From the NCBI GenBank assembly GCA_903842345.1, contig CAIMLR010000020.1, positions 82,391 through 146,390 of the forward strand: a stretch of 64,000 bases of DNA, in the 5' to 3' direction. Shown here piece after piece: positions 1 through 8,170 of this stretch (positions are counted from its first letter, which is position 1; every line of letters starts with the position of its first letter). A program made the position numbers and the translations under genes. The DNA comes from an uncultured Myxococcales bacterium (GTDB lineage: Bacteria; Myxococcota_A; UBA9042). The notes under the pieces are model-generated. The model had not been told where the DNA came from. It searched no databases and saw only the letters and a program-made list of their open reading frames with translations.

Positions 1-348
1 GACGCTGCGCCGCCGGGTGACATCGTGCCGCTGGACATCGATCCGGTGACGGTGCTGGCGGAAGGCGTGCGCGAGCGGATTCCGCTGTCGGTGCTGGAGC
101 CGATGCTCGTCGACAAGCTCGACCGGCCGATTTACCGCAACAAGAATGCGGTGATTGGCGTGGGCGCGCTGAAGCTCTCGGCGCGCGAATCCAAGGCGCT
201 GTCCTCGCTCCTGAGCGCGACGACCCCGCGCGCGGCGTATGAGGACGCGTACAACAATCGCCAACAGCGGCTGGCGCTCCTGCACATGCTGACGCTGATG
301 TTGCAGACGGACCTCATGACCTTCGATCCAGCCAAGGCGGCGCAGTAA
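1..348 (+). CDS. C-terminal end of an unrecognised protein (partial)
   Basis: The reading frame is open from the first base of the window, so this is the 3-prime end of a gene that begins upstream; an internal GTG at 25 is not needed as a start. About 115 residues are visible and end at the TAA at 346-348. The visible part is mainly helical with a KLDRPIYRN stretch followed by an ESKALSSLLS helix. That pattern loosely recalls the winged-helix-like tails of DUF4388-type gliding and regulatory proteins, but this is only a resemblance and no function is claimed. The next gene starts 3 bases downstream, so the two are probably co-transcribed. Confidence 0.7.
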   Translation, partial: DAAPPGDIVPLDIDPVTVLAEGVRERIPLSVLEPMLVDKLDRPIYRNKNAVIGVGALKLSARESKALSSLLSATTPRAAYEDAYNNRQQRLALLHMLTLMLQTDLMTFDPAKAAQ

Positions 349-351
349 TTG

Positions 352-1104
352 ATGACGCCGTTTGTGATTGGCCACCGCGGCGCGCGTCGCCTCGCAGTCG
401 AGAATACCAAGGAATCGCTGCGGATTGCGCTTGATCTTGGCGCAGACGGCGTGGAGTTTGACGTGCAGCTCACCGCGGACGGCGAGCTGGTGCTGTTCCA
501 CGACGACGACCTGCAGCGCCTCGCCAATCGCCCGGATGCGGTCACGGCGCTGGCCTGGCGCGACCTGCGGGCGATGACGATCGGCGACGGCGAACTGCGG
601 ACGCAGCGGGTGACGCATTTTGACGAAGCGCTGGAGCTGCTGTCCGGCCGCAACGTGCAGGTGAACGCGGAGCTCAAGGTCAACGGCAACGACCGGAGCG
701 GCGGGTTGCACCTCGCGGACGCGTTCGCGCGGCGCATGGAAGGCGTGCGGGACGGCAATTGGCTGATTTCCTCGTTCAACAAGGCGCCGCTCGCCCAGGT
801 GGCGCTCGCGCAGATCGCCCGGCCGCTCGCCGCGCTCGTGGACGACAAGCCGCCGGGTGACTTCTGGCCGCTGGCGGAGCGGACCGCAGAACTGGATTGG
901 CCGGTGGCGAGCATCAATCCGCACGTCGCGCTTGTGAACGCGGAGCGGCTGACGCTGTGGCGGGCGCAGGCGTGGCAGATCTGGACGTGGACCGTGAACG
1001 CGCCGCGCGCTTGGGAATACCTGTGCGAAGAAGCGGTTTCAGCGATAATTACCGACGACCCTGACGGCCTGTTGCACTTTCTGCGGCGACACGGCAAACG
1101 GTAG
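352..1104 (+). CDS. Glycerophosphodiester phosphodiesterase family protein
   Basis: This 250-residue protein is a GDPD-type TIM barrel expected to split glycerophosphodiesters into glycerol 3-phosphate and an alcohol, so it would recycle phospholipid head groups. Visible family residues are GHRGARR near residue 7 followed by ENT, the metal-binding GADGVEFDVQLT segment with its Glu-x-Asp pair, and LFHDDDL with the catalytic-loop His. No signal peptide is seen, so it is predicted cytoplasmic. ATG at 352 is preferred to the TTG at 349 because the ATG is in frame one codon later and gives the usual start just before the first beta strand. It follows the partial upstream gene by 3 bases. Confidence 0.9.
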   Translation: MTPFVIGHRGARRLAVENTKESLRIALDLGADGVEFDVQLTADGELVLFHDDDLQRLANRPDAVTALAWRDLRAMTIGDGELRTQRVTHFDEALELLSGRNVQVNAELKVNGNDRSGGLHLADAFARRMEGVRDGNWLISSFNKAPLAQVALAQIARPLAALVDDKPPGDFWPLAERTAELDWPVASINPHVALVNAERLTLWRAQAWQIWTWTVNAPRAWEYLCEEAVSAIITDDPDGLLHFLRRHGKR

Positions 1105-1106
1105 CC

Positions 1107-1119
1107 CCGGTTCGACCGG
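1107..1119. other. Small perfect hairpin between two genes
   Basis: CCGGT-TCG-ACCGG forms a 5-bp stem with a 3-base loop in the short gap between the phosphodiesterase stop and the next start. There is no T tract, so it is a weak attenuator candidate at best. Confidence 0.3.
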
Positions 1120-1130
1120 CTGAGGAACAC

Positions 1131-3182
1131 ATGAACGCTTTTTGCCCCTCCTGCGACAAGACTGTCGAAGTCAAAGACCTGACGGAACGCTGCCCGTTGT
1201 GCCATCGCACCGTGCTCGGTGGCCCGCAAGCGCCTGCTGCGCCGGCTGGCAACAAACGGCGCAACGTCGCCATCGCGGGCGTCGCGATCGTCGCCATCGG
1301 CGCGGGCGTGGCGTGGTGGACGTGCGGCGGATGCTGCAGCAAGAAGCCGGCAGCGGCGGGGGCAGCGGCAACGGCACCTTCGGGCGAATCGATGTCCGCG
1401 CGGCTGACCAAGGCGGGCCTCGCGGGCGATGCGGCCGTCGCGCCGGGCACGCCCGACGAAGCGATGAAGAAGGCGGCTGCGGCGGCAAAAGACGGTCCTG
1501 CGCTGGCGGCGTACGTCAAGTCGCTCGCGGTGCCGGGCAAGCTGCAACTGCAGCCGACGACCCAGCGGCGCGGTCATCCGGCCCTGGCGACGGCCAAGCT
1601 GTTTGGTGAGGTGGTCGCGGGTACGGCGCGGCCGGTGCACGCAGTGGAAGCGGCGTTCCTCGTGGCGGCGCTGGCGCAGGCGCGCGGGGAGACGGTTTCG
1701 TTCCTGACGGACGCGGGCGGCATCCAGTCGCCGCTGCTGCTGTCCAAGACGCGCGTGGCCGTGAAGCTGGCGGATGGCACCGTGATTGAACCGTTCGCCA
1801 CGGGCGCGATGCTCAAGCCGCAGGCGATTTCAACCGAGCAGGCGACTGCCTGGTGGTTGGTCCTGCGCGCCCACGCCAACCGGATGACCTTTGATTTCAA
1901 GGCCGCGAACGCCGATCTCGCGGCCGCCGACGCGATTTGGCCGGGCCATGCGATCGTCGCGTTCGCGCGCGGTGTGGCGCAGCTCGATCAGGGCCTCATC
2001 GATCAGGGGCTGCCGACGTGTGAAGCCGCGCTCGCCAAGGAAGACGACCCGCTGGCGCGCCTGTCGCTCGTGCAGATGGCGCTGCAGCTGGACCAGCCGG
2101 TCAAGGCGTGGACGCTCGCGGAGCAGGTGCTGAAGTCGCAGCCGGAGCTTCCGGAAGCGCACCTCGCCATCGGCGTGCTGAACCTGCAGCGCTCCGTGAC
2201 CGCGCCTGATACGCAGAAGCCTGGCTTGCTGGCTGAGGCCAAGAAAGAACTGGAGAAAGCCAAGCAGCTGGACCCCAAAGTCGTGGGCGTGAACGCCGCG
2301 CTGGCGCAGTTGCTCATGCAGCAAAAAGACATGGATGGCGCGGAGAAGCTCCTTCAGGAAGCCGCGGCGCAAAAAGACCCGGACGCGGCGCTCCTGCTGT
2401 CGGAGATCCTGCGCGGCAAGGGCAAGTCGGAAGAGGCGCTGAAGGTCCTGCAGACCGCGGGCGCGACCGTGGAGGACGAACGCGTGGCCGTGGCGATGGC
2501 GCAGAACCAGATGGCGCTGAAGAAGACGGACGACGCGATGGCGACCGTGGATGCGGCCATCAAGGCCAATCCCGCGAGCCGCCAGTTGATGATGGTGCGG
2601 GCGGAGTTGCTGCGCGCGTCGGGCAAGCTGGAAGAAGCGGCGGCGGCGCTCAAGCCGTTGACTGAGTCGGGGCCGGATGCGGAGCGCGCGCGGTTGCTGC
2701 AGGCGCAGCTCTACCTGCAGAACCACGACGTGGAGAAGGCGCTGGCGCTCCTGGAGCCCGCGCTCAAGGCCAAGCCGACGGATCGCGAGACGATGATGCT
2801 GCTGCTGATCGCCTACGCCGTCGGCGAACAGGGCGAGAAGGCGGATGCGCTGGCGACGACGGCGATCAGTCAGAAGGTGCTGACCGCGATGGACGTGGCG
2901 GGCGTGTGGCTGCAAGTGCAGCAGCCGGATCGCGCGCAGAAGCTGCTGGAAGGCCTGATGACGGCGGAGACGCCGGACGCGGATCAGGTGACGCTGCTGG
3001 CGATGCTGTACGCGGCGTCGGGCAAGAAGGACGAGGCGCTGAAGCTGCGCGATCGCATGGCCAAGAAAGCGGGCGACAAGGGCGCGGCGATCAAGGACTC
3101 GGTCGACAAAGGCCTGGCGGCGGCGGAAGCGGAAATGGCGCGCGTGAAGGCGGCGCAGGACGCGGCAGGCAAGCAGCCGTGA
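1131..3182 (+). CDS. Membrane-anchored zinc-ribbon TPR protein
   Basis: This is a 683-residue protein of unknown role. Residues 5-24 hold a zinc ribbon with two CPxC pairs, residues about 43-63 form a single hydrophobic helix, and a CGGCC cluster follows immediately. A region around residues 120-230 resembles a degenerate transglutaminase-like fold without an obvious catalytic Cys. From about 230 to 660 the protein is a run of tetratricopeptide-type helix pairs with conserved Ala/Leu spacing (for example PELPEAHLAIG). The tail is Lys/Ala rich. The topology suggests a short cytoplasmic zinc ribbon and a long TPR scaffold outside the membrane, which is inference. Its stop overlaps the start of the RsmG-like gene, so the two are coupled. 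Confidence 0.8.
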   Translation: MNAFCPSCDKTVEVKDLTERCPLCHRTVLGGPQAPAAPAGNKRRNVAIAGVAIVAIGAGVAWWTCGGCCSKKPAAAGAAATAPSGESMSARLTKAGLAGDAAVAPGTPDEAMKKAAAAAKDGPALAAYVKSLAVPGKLQLQPTTQRRGHPALATAKLFGEVVAGTARPVHAVEAAFLVAALAQARGETVSFLTDAGGIQSPLLLSKTRVAVKLADGTVIEPFATGAMLKPQAISTEQATAWWLVLRAHANRMTFDFKAANADLAAADAIWPGHAIVAFARGVAQLDQGLIDQGLPTCEAALAKEDDPLARLSLVQMALQLDQPVKAWTLAEQVLKSQPELPEAHLAIGVLNLQRSVTAPDTQKPGLLAEAKKELEKAKQLDPKVVGVNAALAQLLMQQKDMDGAEKLLQEAAAQKDPDAALLLSEILRGKGKSEEALKVLQTAGATVEDERVAVAMAQNQMALKKTDDAMATVDAAIKANPASRQLMMVRAELLRASGKLEEAAAALKPLTESGPDAERARLLQAQLYLQNHDVEKALALLEPALKAKPTDRETMMLLLIAYAVGEQGEKADALATTAISQKVLTAMDVAGVWLQVQQPDRAQKLLEGLMTAETPDADQVTLLAMLYAASGKKDEALKLRDRMAKKAGDKGAAIKDSVDKGLAAAEAEMARVKAAQDAAGKQP

Positions 3183-3811
3183 GTACGCTCGAATCGCTCT
3201 CGGCTGTGTGCGCGGCGGCCGATTTGCCGTATGCGCCAGAATGGCTCCCGCCGCTGCAGAAGCTTGCGGGCTTGCTGGCGGCGGGTCAGGTGCGCAGCAA
3301 TCTCGTCGGCGATGCGTCCGAGGCGGGGCTTCTGGGGCACGTGCGGGAAGCTCTGGCGGTCGCCGCGGCGACGCTGGAAGTGCTCGGTCATCCGCCGCAA
3401 AACGCCCTCGACGTGGGCGCAGGTGCGGGCCTGGAAGCGCTCACGCTGGCGATCCTGTGGCCGCAAACGCGCGTCGTCGCTGTTGAGCCGCGCAAGTTGC
3501 GCGCGGCGTTCATCGCGGAGACTGCCGAAGCGCTGGGCTTGCGCAACCTGGAAGTCATCGCCAAGTCGCTGCATTCCGCAGGTTTGCGGCAGGCTTTTCA
3601 GCTGGCCAACGCCCGGGCGGTGTGGCCGGTCCCGGAATGGCCGGAGCGCGCACGCAGCATCCTCGCGCCGCAGGGCGTCGTTGCGATCCACGCTTTTGGC
3701 CCGGCGGCGACGCTGGGTGAGCGCCTGGAGACCCCGGGTTGGCAATTGCGGGCGACGCGTGACGTGCCCGGCGAGAAGCCGTATGCCATTGCGCTCGTGC
3801 AGTTGGCCTGA
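3179..3811 (+). CDS. rsmG: RsmG-like 16S rRNA (guanine-N7) methyltransferase
   Basis: A 210-residue class I SAM-dependent methyltransferase most similar by eye to RsmG/GidB, which methylates G527 of 16S rRNA. Supporting segments are RSNLVG near residue 41 (the family usually has NLTS), ALDVGAGAGLEALTLA as the SAM-binding glycine loop, and VVAVEPRKLRAAFI as the acidic strand-2 motif. The chosen start is the GTG at 3179 that overlaps the upstream TGA (GTGA), typical of translational coupling; the longer open frame upstream is only a shadow of the TPR gene. The weakly matching NLxx motif leaves some doubt about the exact target. Confidence 0.75.
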   Translation: MSTLESLSAVCAAADLPYAPEWLPPLQKLAGLLAAGQVRSNLVGDASEAGLLGHVREALAVAAATLEVLGHPPQNALDVGAGAGLEALTLAILWPQTRVVAVEPRKLRAAFIAETAEALGLRNLEVIAKSLHSAGLRQAFQLANARAVWPVPEWPERARSILAPQGVVAIHAFGPAATLGERLETPGWQLRATRDVPGEKPYAIALVQLA

Positions 3812-3839
3812 GCCGCGCATCGATGCGCGCCGCCTGAAC

Positions 3840-3950
3840 GTGCAAGCGCAGACGTCGGCAAGGCGCGGGGTGCCACCGCAGGTCCATGTTTGAGGTCCAA
3901 GTCGGAACTGCAACAGCTCTGACCGACGAACTGTGGCACGGGACCGACAT
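3840..3950 (-). repeat. Divergent copy (A) of the ~133-bp intergenic repeat
   Basis: On the minus strand this stretch aligns along most of its length with the copy near 13.0 kb, sharing GTGCCACCG, the GGTC...GTC.GAA...GC.ACAG block and TCTGACCG in the same order and spacing. It is the most decayed of the four copies and its central stem is no longer convincingly paired. It lies between the converging RsmG-like and pentapeptide genes. Its boundaries are approximate. Confidence 0.6.
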
Positions 3951-3958
3951 CGTTCTGG

Positions 3959-5056
3959 CTAGTCGATTTCCAGTCCCGACGCCCGACCCTTGGGCGGCGC
4001 GATCGGCGACGGTGCGGGCGGATTCGGCGGCGTCTGAGCCGGCACCGGCAGGGGAACGGCCATCTGCGGCGCCACGCGCTGCTGTTGGGAGCCGCTCGTC
4101 AGCCGCACTTCATCGCCGGTATGCGCGGTCGCCCACACGTGTTCACCGTCGACCCGCAGCCGCGCCAGCTCCGCCGGACCACCGCGCCCCTGCAGTTCGC
4201 GTACCAGCGCCGGAAAATTCAGCTTCAGCAGGTTGCCCACCGCATCACCCGAATTGGCTGTCTGCGGCGCACTCTCGCGATCCGGCGACCGCTCGCTGGG
4301 CCGCGCCAGGAGTGCCGCCGCGATGGCAAGCACCTGATCGGGAGCCAAATGGCCGAGGCGCGCGAGAATCTGCGCCGTCGTCGCCTGCTGCTGCGCCAGC
4401 TCGGCAAATTCCGTGCGATCGAGCCGACAGCCCACGAGCAGCGCGCCGGCAAAGCGCACGTCCCGCAAATTGGCATCGCGCAAATCCACGTCGACGAGGA
4501 TGGCGCCCTCAAAGTTGGCGCGCAGCAAGTTGGCGCCGCGCAGATCCACGCGGCACAGCACAGCGTCGCGCAAATCCGTGTTGTCCAGCACGGCGCCGCC
4601 CTGGCGCGCGTCTTCAAAACGGCACTGGAGGATGAACGCCTCCGCGAGCACCACGTGGTTCAGATCGGCCTGCTGGAACGTGCAGTTCAGCCACTGCGCG
4701 CGGCGGAAATTGCTGTTCGTCAACGGCGTATCGACGAACTGGCAATCCTCCAGACGCGCGCCTGGCAGCTGCATCTCCTGCGCTTGGCTCGCGGAAACGT
4801 GCCAGCGGCTCAACTGCGCGTTGGGCCACCGCACCGCGCGCAACAGCACGCCGCGCGCCTGCACGTGGCTGGCCTGCAGCGCGTCAATCGCCAGTCCCGT
4901 CAGCCGCGGACCGACCATGCGCACGTGGGACATCGTCACCGCGGGCACGTGCAGGGGCGGCAAATCGAGGGAATCAATCGCGACGCGCGCCAGTTGCCCG
5001 TTCTGGAGGGCGAGGCGCAAGTCGGCGGCATTGGCGAGGGTGTGCAGGTCGCTCAT
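3959..5056 (-). CDS. Pentapeptide-repeat protein
   Basis: A 365-residue protein whose middle (about residues 95-215) carries tandem A(D/N)Lxx pentapeptides such as TDLRD, VDLRG, ANLLR, ANFEG and ANLRD, predicting a right-handed quadrilateral beta-helix. The C-terminal third is helical and ends in a Pro-rich tail with PPKG. There is no signal peptide or membrane segment, so it should be cytoplasmic. Such proteins often act as protein-protein scaffolds; a specific role is not visible here. The start is placed at the ATG whose product begins MSDLHTLAN; the open frame extends further upstream but that part is Arg-rich shadow sequence. It diverges from the kinase-led cytochrome operon. Confidence 0.8.
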   Translation of the reverse strand: MSDLHTLANAADLRLALQNGQLARVAIDSLDLPPLHVPAVTMSHVRMVGPRLTGLAIDALQASHVQARGVLLRAVRWPNAQLSRWHVSASQAQEMQLPGARLEDCQFVDTPLTNSNFRRAQWLNCTFQQADLNHVVLAEAFILQCRFEDARQGGAVLDNTDLRDAVLCRVDLRGANLLRANFEGAILVDVDLRDANLRDVRFAGALLVGCRLDRTEFAELAQQQATTAQILARLGHLAPDQVLAIAAALLARPSERSPDRESAPQTANSGDAVGNLLKLNFPALVRELQGRGGPAELARLRVDGEHVWATAHTGDEVRLTSGSQQQRVAPQMAVPLPVPAQTPPNPPAPSPIAPPKGRASGLEID

Positions 5057-5177
5057 GCTGCGCAGTGTAGCGCGACCCGGGCCTTGCCGGAAGCGGTAGC
5101 GACTCCGGCGCAGGCGCGCTATCCTCAGTCTTGCGCGCTTGGCCAAATGCCGGGCGCACGGCACACGGAGTCCCCCC

Positions 5178-6290
5178 TTGGCCACCAAACCGATCGAGCC
5201 AGAGATGCCGCACGCGCTGCCGCAAGCCCCGCGCGGTTTGCTGCAGACGCGGCCGAGCCAGACCAATCATCCGGTCGCGGCTACCCATCCGCTTCCGACG
5301 CCAGGTCCGGTCACGCCGCGGTCGACGTCGCGCAGCGGCCTGGACGGGCTCATCGGGCAGGTCATCGGCGGCGAGTTCGAGGTCGTGCGCGTGCTGGGTA
5401 CGGGCAGCCACGCGGACGTGTACCTGTGCCGACAAGTCAGCTTGGGCAATCGGGAAGTGGCGCTGAAGGTCCTGAGCCGGCTGTACCTGACCCTGCCGGA
5501 GATGGATGTGCGCCGCGCGTCACAGGCGCTGCAGCGGGAAGGGCAACTGCTGGGCGAACTCCACGCCGGCTGCTTTGTGGATGTGTACTGCGCGGGCGTC
5601 CTGCCGGATCAGCGGCCGTTCATCGCGCTGGAGCACGTGGAAGGCAAGATGCTCTCCGAGTTCATTGAGAAGGACGTGCGGATGCCGCCGGATGTCCTGC
5701 TCGACTTGCTGCAGCAGTGGGCGGACGGGCTCGCCGAGTTGCACGGCCGCGGCTGGGTGCACCGCGACGTGACGCCGCGCAACGCGATGGTTGAGACGAC
5801 GAGCTTTGGTACGCGCCGCCTGATGACCTACGATTTTGGCACCGCAACCGCGATCACGGGCCGTCCCGACCGCTTCCGCATGGGCTGGGATCGCGACCGT
5901 CCCGCTGGCACGGCGACGTACATGAGCCCGGAGCAGGCCAGCGGCGGCGTTGTCGACGGCCGGAGCGACCAATTCGCCTTGGCGACGATCGCGTACGAAC
6001 TGCTGTGCGGCGTCCGCGCGGTGCGCGCTGAAGGTACGAGCGCGGCGGCGGTCCTGCAGTATCTCCGCGGTCAGGGGCCGATTCCGGTCCAGCCGCTGCA
6101 GGAACTGCGGCCAGATCTGCCCGCGGCCGTGTGCAACGTGATCCACGCCGCGCTGGATCGGCTGCCCGAGCGCCGGTTTGACGACGTCGAGGCGTTTGTC
6201 CACGCGCTCACAACGGCGTTCCAGGACTTCGCACCGCCGGCGCCCAAGTCCAGCGGGTTCCTGGGACGCCTGTTCGGGAGCAAGAAGTGA
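5178..6290 (+). CDS. Hanks-type serine/threonine protein kinase, altered catalytic loop
   Basis: A kinase of about 370 residues. After a Pro-rich leader come the nucleotide loop LGTGSHADVYL, the VALKV lysine, the catalytic loop HRDVTPRN, the metal motif DFGTA and MSPEQ. The catalytic-loop position usually occupied by Lys (HRDxKPxN) is Thr, so phosphotransfer may be altered, although the Asp and Asn remain. The kinase is followed by a short tail with no membrane helix. TTG at 5178 is chosen because GGAG lies 7 bases upstream; TTG 5139 and ATG 5205 lack such a site. Its stop overlaps the CcmI-like start (GTGA), which makes it the first gene of the cytochrome maturation operon. Confidence 0.8.
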   Translation: MATKPIEPEMPHALPQAPRGLLQTRPSQTNHPVAATHPLPTPGPVTPRSTSRSGLDGLIGQVIGGEFEVVRVLGTGSHADVYLCRQVSLGNREVALKVLSRLYLTLPEMDVRRASQALQREGQLLGELHAGCFVDVYCAGVLPDQRPFIALEHVEGKMLSEFIEKDVRMPPDVLLDLLQQWADGLAELHGRGWVHRDVTPRNAMVETTSFGTRRLMTYDFGTATAITGRPDRFRMGWDRDRPAGTATYMSPEQASGGVVDGRSDQFALATIAYELLCGVRAVRAEGTSAAAVLQYLRGQGPIPVQPLQELRPDLPAAVCNVIHAALDRLPERRFDDVEAFVHALTTAFQDFAPPAPKSSGFLGRLFGSKK

Positions 6291-6616
6291 AGGCGGTCCT
6301 CGCGTTCGTCGCGATTGCTGCCCTGGGGCTTCTGACGCTCGCGGCGTTGCTGCAAGGGCTGCGGATGCTGCTGGCGATGCGCGACGCCCGGCAGATTGAA
6401 GTCGCCTACGACGCGGAGCGTACGCGGCTCGCCGATGAACGCGACCGACTGCTCAATCACCTGCGTGAAATCCGCTTTGACCGGGAGACGGGCAAGCTCG
6501 ACGGCCGCGATTACCAGCAGCTCGCCGATCGCTACGCCAATGAAGCCGCGACCGTTCTGGATGCGCTGGAGCGGCTGGACGCCCGTCACGACCGGCTCGA
6601 TGGGGTGCGCGCGTGA
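6287..6616 (+). CDS. CcmI-like membrane-anchored coiled-coil protein
   Basis: A 109-residue protein with one N-terminal transmembrane helix (about residues 3-25) followed by a long charged helix. The segment LREIRFDRETGKLDGRDY and the following LADRYANEAA match the cytoplasmic helix found in CcmI/CycH-type cytochrome c biogenesis proteins and their short deltaproteobacterial relatives, where it precedes CcmA-CcmC genes. GTG at 6287 overlaps the kinase stop and its own stop overlaps the next GTG, so it is coupled on both sides. Assignment rests on motif and context and not on full-length identity. Confidence 0.65.
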   Translation: MKAVLAFVAIAALGLLTLAALLQGLRMLLAMRDARQIEVAYDAERTRLADERDRLLNHLREIRFDRETGKLDGRDYQQLADRYANEAATVLDALERLDARHDRLDGVRA

Positions 6617-7383
6617 GCCCGATGCGTCGCCTCGGCGCGATCCTGCTGGTCCTCACGTGGCTGGGCGCGCTGCCGGCGCACGCGGTGGACTTGCCGCAAG
6701 CGTCCACGCCCGTGCTGGCCATCGCCGCGCTTGCCCTGGACGTGCAGGTGCAAGCCCGCGTAGAGGAAGGCCGACTGCTCTTTCAGGAGGACCTGCGTTG
6801 GACACTGCCTGAGGCGATCGGGCGCGTGCGGCTGGATGGCGTGACGGTGCCGTTGCTGTTCCCGGCGGTGGGCGATCCGCCGGTTGTTGTCGATCGCGGC
6901 ATTCTCCCGCCGACCACCCAGTCCGTGGAGATTGAGGCGACGGGCGCGCTGCACGTGACGCGCACCGCTGACAGCCTCGTGCTGAACGGCGCGGTCGATG
7001 CCGGCAAGACGGAGACCCTGCGCGTGCGGTTTGCCCTGCCGCTCAGCGCGAGCACGCTGCGGCTGGGTTTCTCTGGTCACGCCGCGGGGCGGACCTGGCT
7101 GGCGCTGGCGATGGTGGGCAGCCCGCCGGTGCGCTTGACGCTGGCGCTGGACCGGCCGGGGCGATTGACGCGGTTTGAGGAAGGCCGGGAGCGGTTGGTG
7201 GGCGCGAGCCTGGCGCAGCCGCTGGCGCAATCGGACGTCGCGACGGTGACGATCGGCGATTTGCCGACCCCGGCGCGTCAGCCGGCGCGGACGCTCGCGT
7301 GGCTGGCCGGCGCGGTGGCGTTGACGGGGCTGGCGAGTCTGGCCGCGCGCCGCAAGCCGGGGCAGCCGGAGCCGAGGACATGA
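6613..7383 (+). CDS. Exported membrane-tethered protein in the ccm operon, function unknown
   Basis: A 256-residue protein with a cleavable-looking signal peptide ending in LPAHA, a beta-rich domain of about 200 residues and a hydrophobic helix near residues 230-250 (LAWLAGAVALTG) followed by a positively charged tail, the arrangement of a periplasmic domain tethered by its C-terminus. I do not recognise the family. It starts with GTG overlapping the previous stop, and its TGA overlaps the CcmA ATG. The coupling implies a role in cytochrome c maturation or in monitoring it. Confidence 0.75.
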   Translation: MSPMRRLGAILLVLTWLGALPAHAVDLPQASTPVLAIAALALDVQVQARVEEGRLLFQEDLRWTLPEAIGRVRLDGVTVPLLFPAVGDPPVVVDRGILPPTTQSVEIEATGALHVTRTADSLVLNGAVDAGKTETLRVRFALPLSASTLRLGFSGHAAGRTWLALAMVGSPPVRLTLALDRPGRLTRFEEGRERLVGASLAQPLAQSDVATVTIGDLPTPARQPARTLAWLAGAVALTGLASLAARRKPGQPEPRT

Positions 7384-8042
7384 CGCGCCTGCTCGCCGAA
7401 GGCGTGGGTTGGGCCGTGGACGGGCGCTTTGTGCTCGTCGACGTTGAGCTGGCGCTGGAGCCCGCGACGCTGACCGTGCTGACCGGCGAGAACGGCGCGG
7501 GCAAATCGTCCCTCCTGGAGATCCTCGCGGGCACGCGCCAGCCAGCGCGCGGGGCCGTCAAGCTGGACGGTGTGCCTTTGCCGGAGATCGCGCCCGCGCA
7601 CCTGGCCCGGCGGATTGCCCGGCTTGACCACGCGCCCGGGCTGTACCTGGAGCTCTCGGCGCTGGAGAACGTGCAGCTCTTTCACGCGCTGTTGCATCCC
7701 GGGACTGTCGCGCTGGACGCGGCGGCGCTGCTGACGGACGTTGGCCTCGCGTCACGCGATCACGCGCGCCCGGTGCGCGGCTTCTCGCGCGGGATGCTGC
7801 AACGCACGGCGCTGGCGCGGGTACTCGCGTCCGGCGCGGATGTGTGGCTCCTCGACGAGCCGTCGACCGGCCTGGATCGCGCCGGTTGTGCGCTGCTGGC
7901 GGACGTGCTCCAGCGCGTGCGTGCCCAAGGTGCGACCCTCCTGGTGGCGACCCACGACCCGGCGCTGCTCCCGCTGGCTGACCGCCGCCTCCACCTGGAC
8001 CATGGCCACCTCCAGCCAGCGCAGGTGGCCTCAACATGCTGA
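7380..8042 (+). CDS. ccmA: Heme exporter ATP-binding protein CcmA-like
   Basis: A 220-residue ABC ATPase that should pair with the CcmB and CcmC membrane proteins encoded just downstream. The Walker A motif is GENGAGKSS near residue 39, the signature is the variant FSRGMLQR, Walker B is VWLLDEPS and the switch His lies in ATHDP. The non-canonical signature (FSRGM for LSGGQ) is common in export-type ATPases of this group. The ATG overlaps the preceding stop (ATGA). The last five bases of the gene already belong to the intergenic repeat that fills the gap to ccmB. Confidence 0.85.
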   Translation: MTRLLAEGVGWAVDGRFVLVDVELALEPATLTVLTGENGAGKSSLLEILAGTRQPARGAVKLDGVPLPEIAPAHLARRIARLDHAPGLYLELSALENVQLFHALLHPGTVALDAAALLTDVGLASRDHARPVRGFSRGMLQRTALARVLASGADVWLLDEPSTGLDRAGCALLADVLQRVRAQGATLLVATHDPALLPLADRRLHLDHGHLQPAQVASTC

Positions 8043-8170
8043 CGTACGTCCAACACCAGCTGCTTCCGGTCAGACTTGTTGCATTGCGGACTGGATCCGC
8101 GAGCGTGCGCGTCCGGTGGCAGGCCGCGGATGGAAGCGGTTTGATCTCGAACCTCGGGCGGAGTGTATAG
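8038..8170 (+). repeat. Intergenic repeat copy B, between ccmA and ccmB
   Basis: This 133-bp element is nearly the same as copy D (62339-62471). Shared blocks in order are GCTGAC, GTCCAAC, GTCAGAC, GGACTGGATCCGCGAGCG, CCGGTGGCA, CGCGGATGGAA, GGTTTGATCTCGAAC and CGGAGTGT-TAG. A conserved inverted repeat pairs 8095-8101 (ATCCGCG) with 8125-8131 (CGCGGAT). It occupies the whole gap from the ccmA stop to the ccmB start, and its last bases supply the GGAG ribosome-binding site 8 bases before the ccmB ATG. Confidence 0.85.

Noticed and set aside
1104..1125. A GGTTCGA word resembling a tRNA T-arm.
   Set aside because: There is no acceptor stem or anticodon arm around it; it is just a short hairpin between genes.
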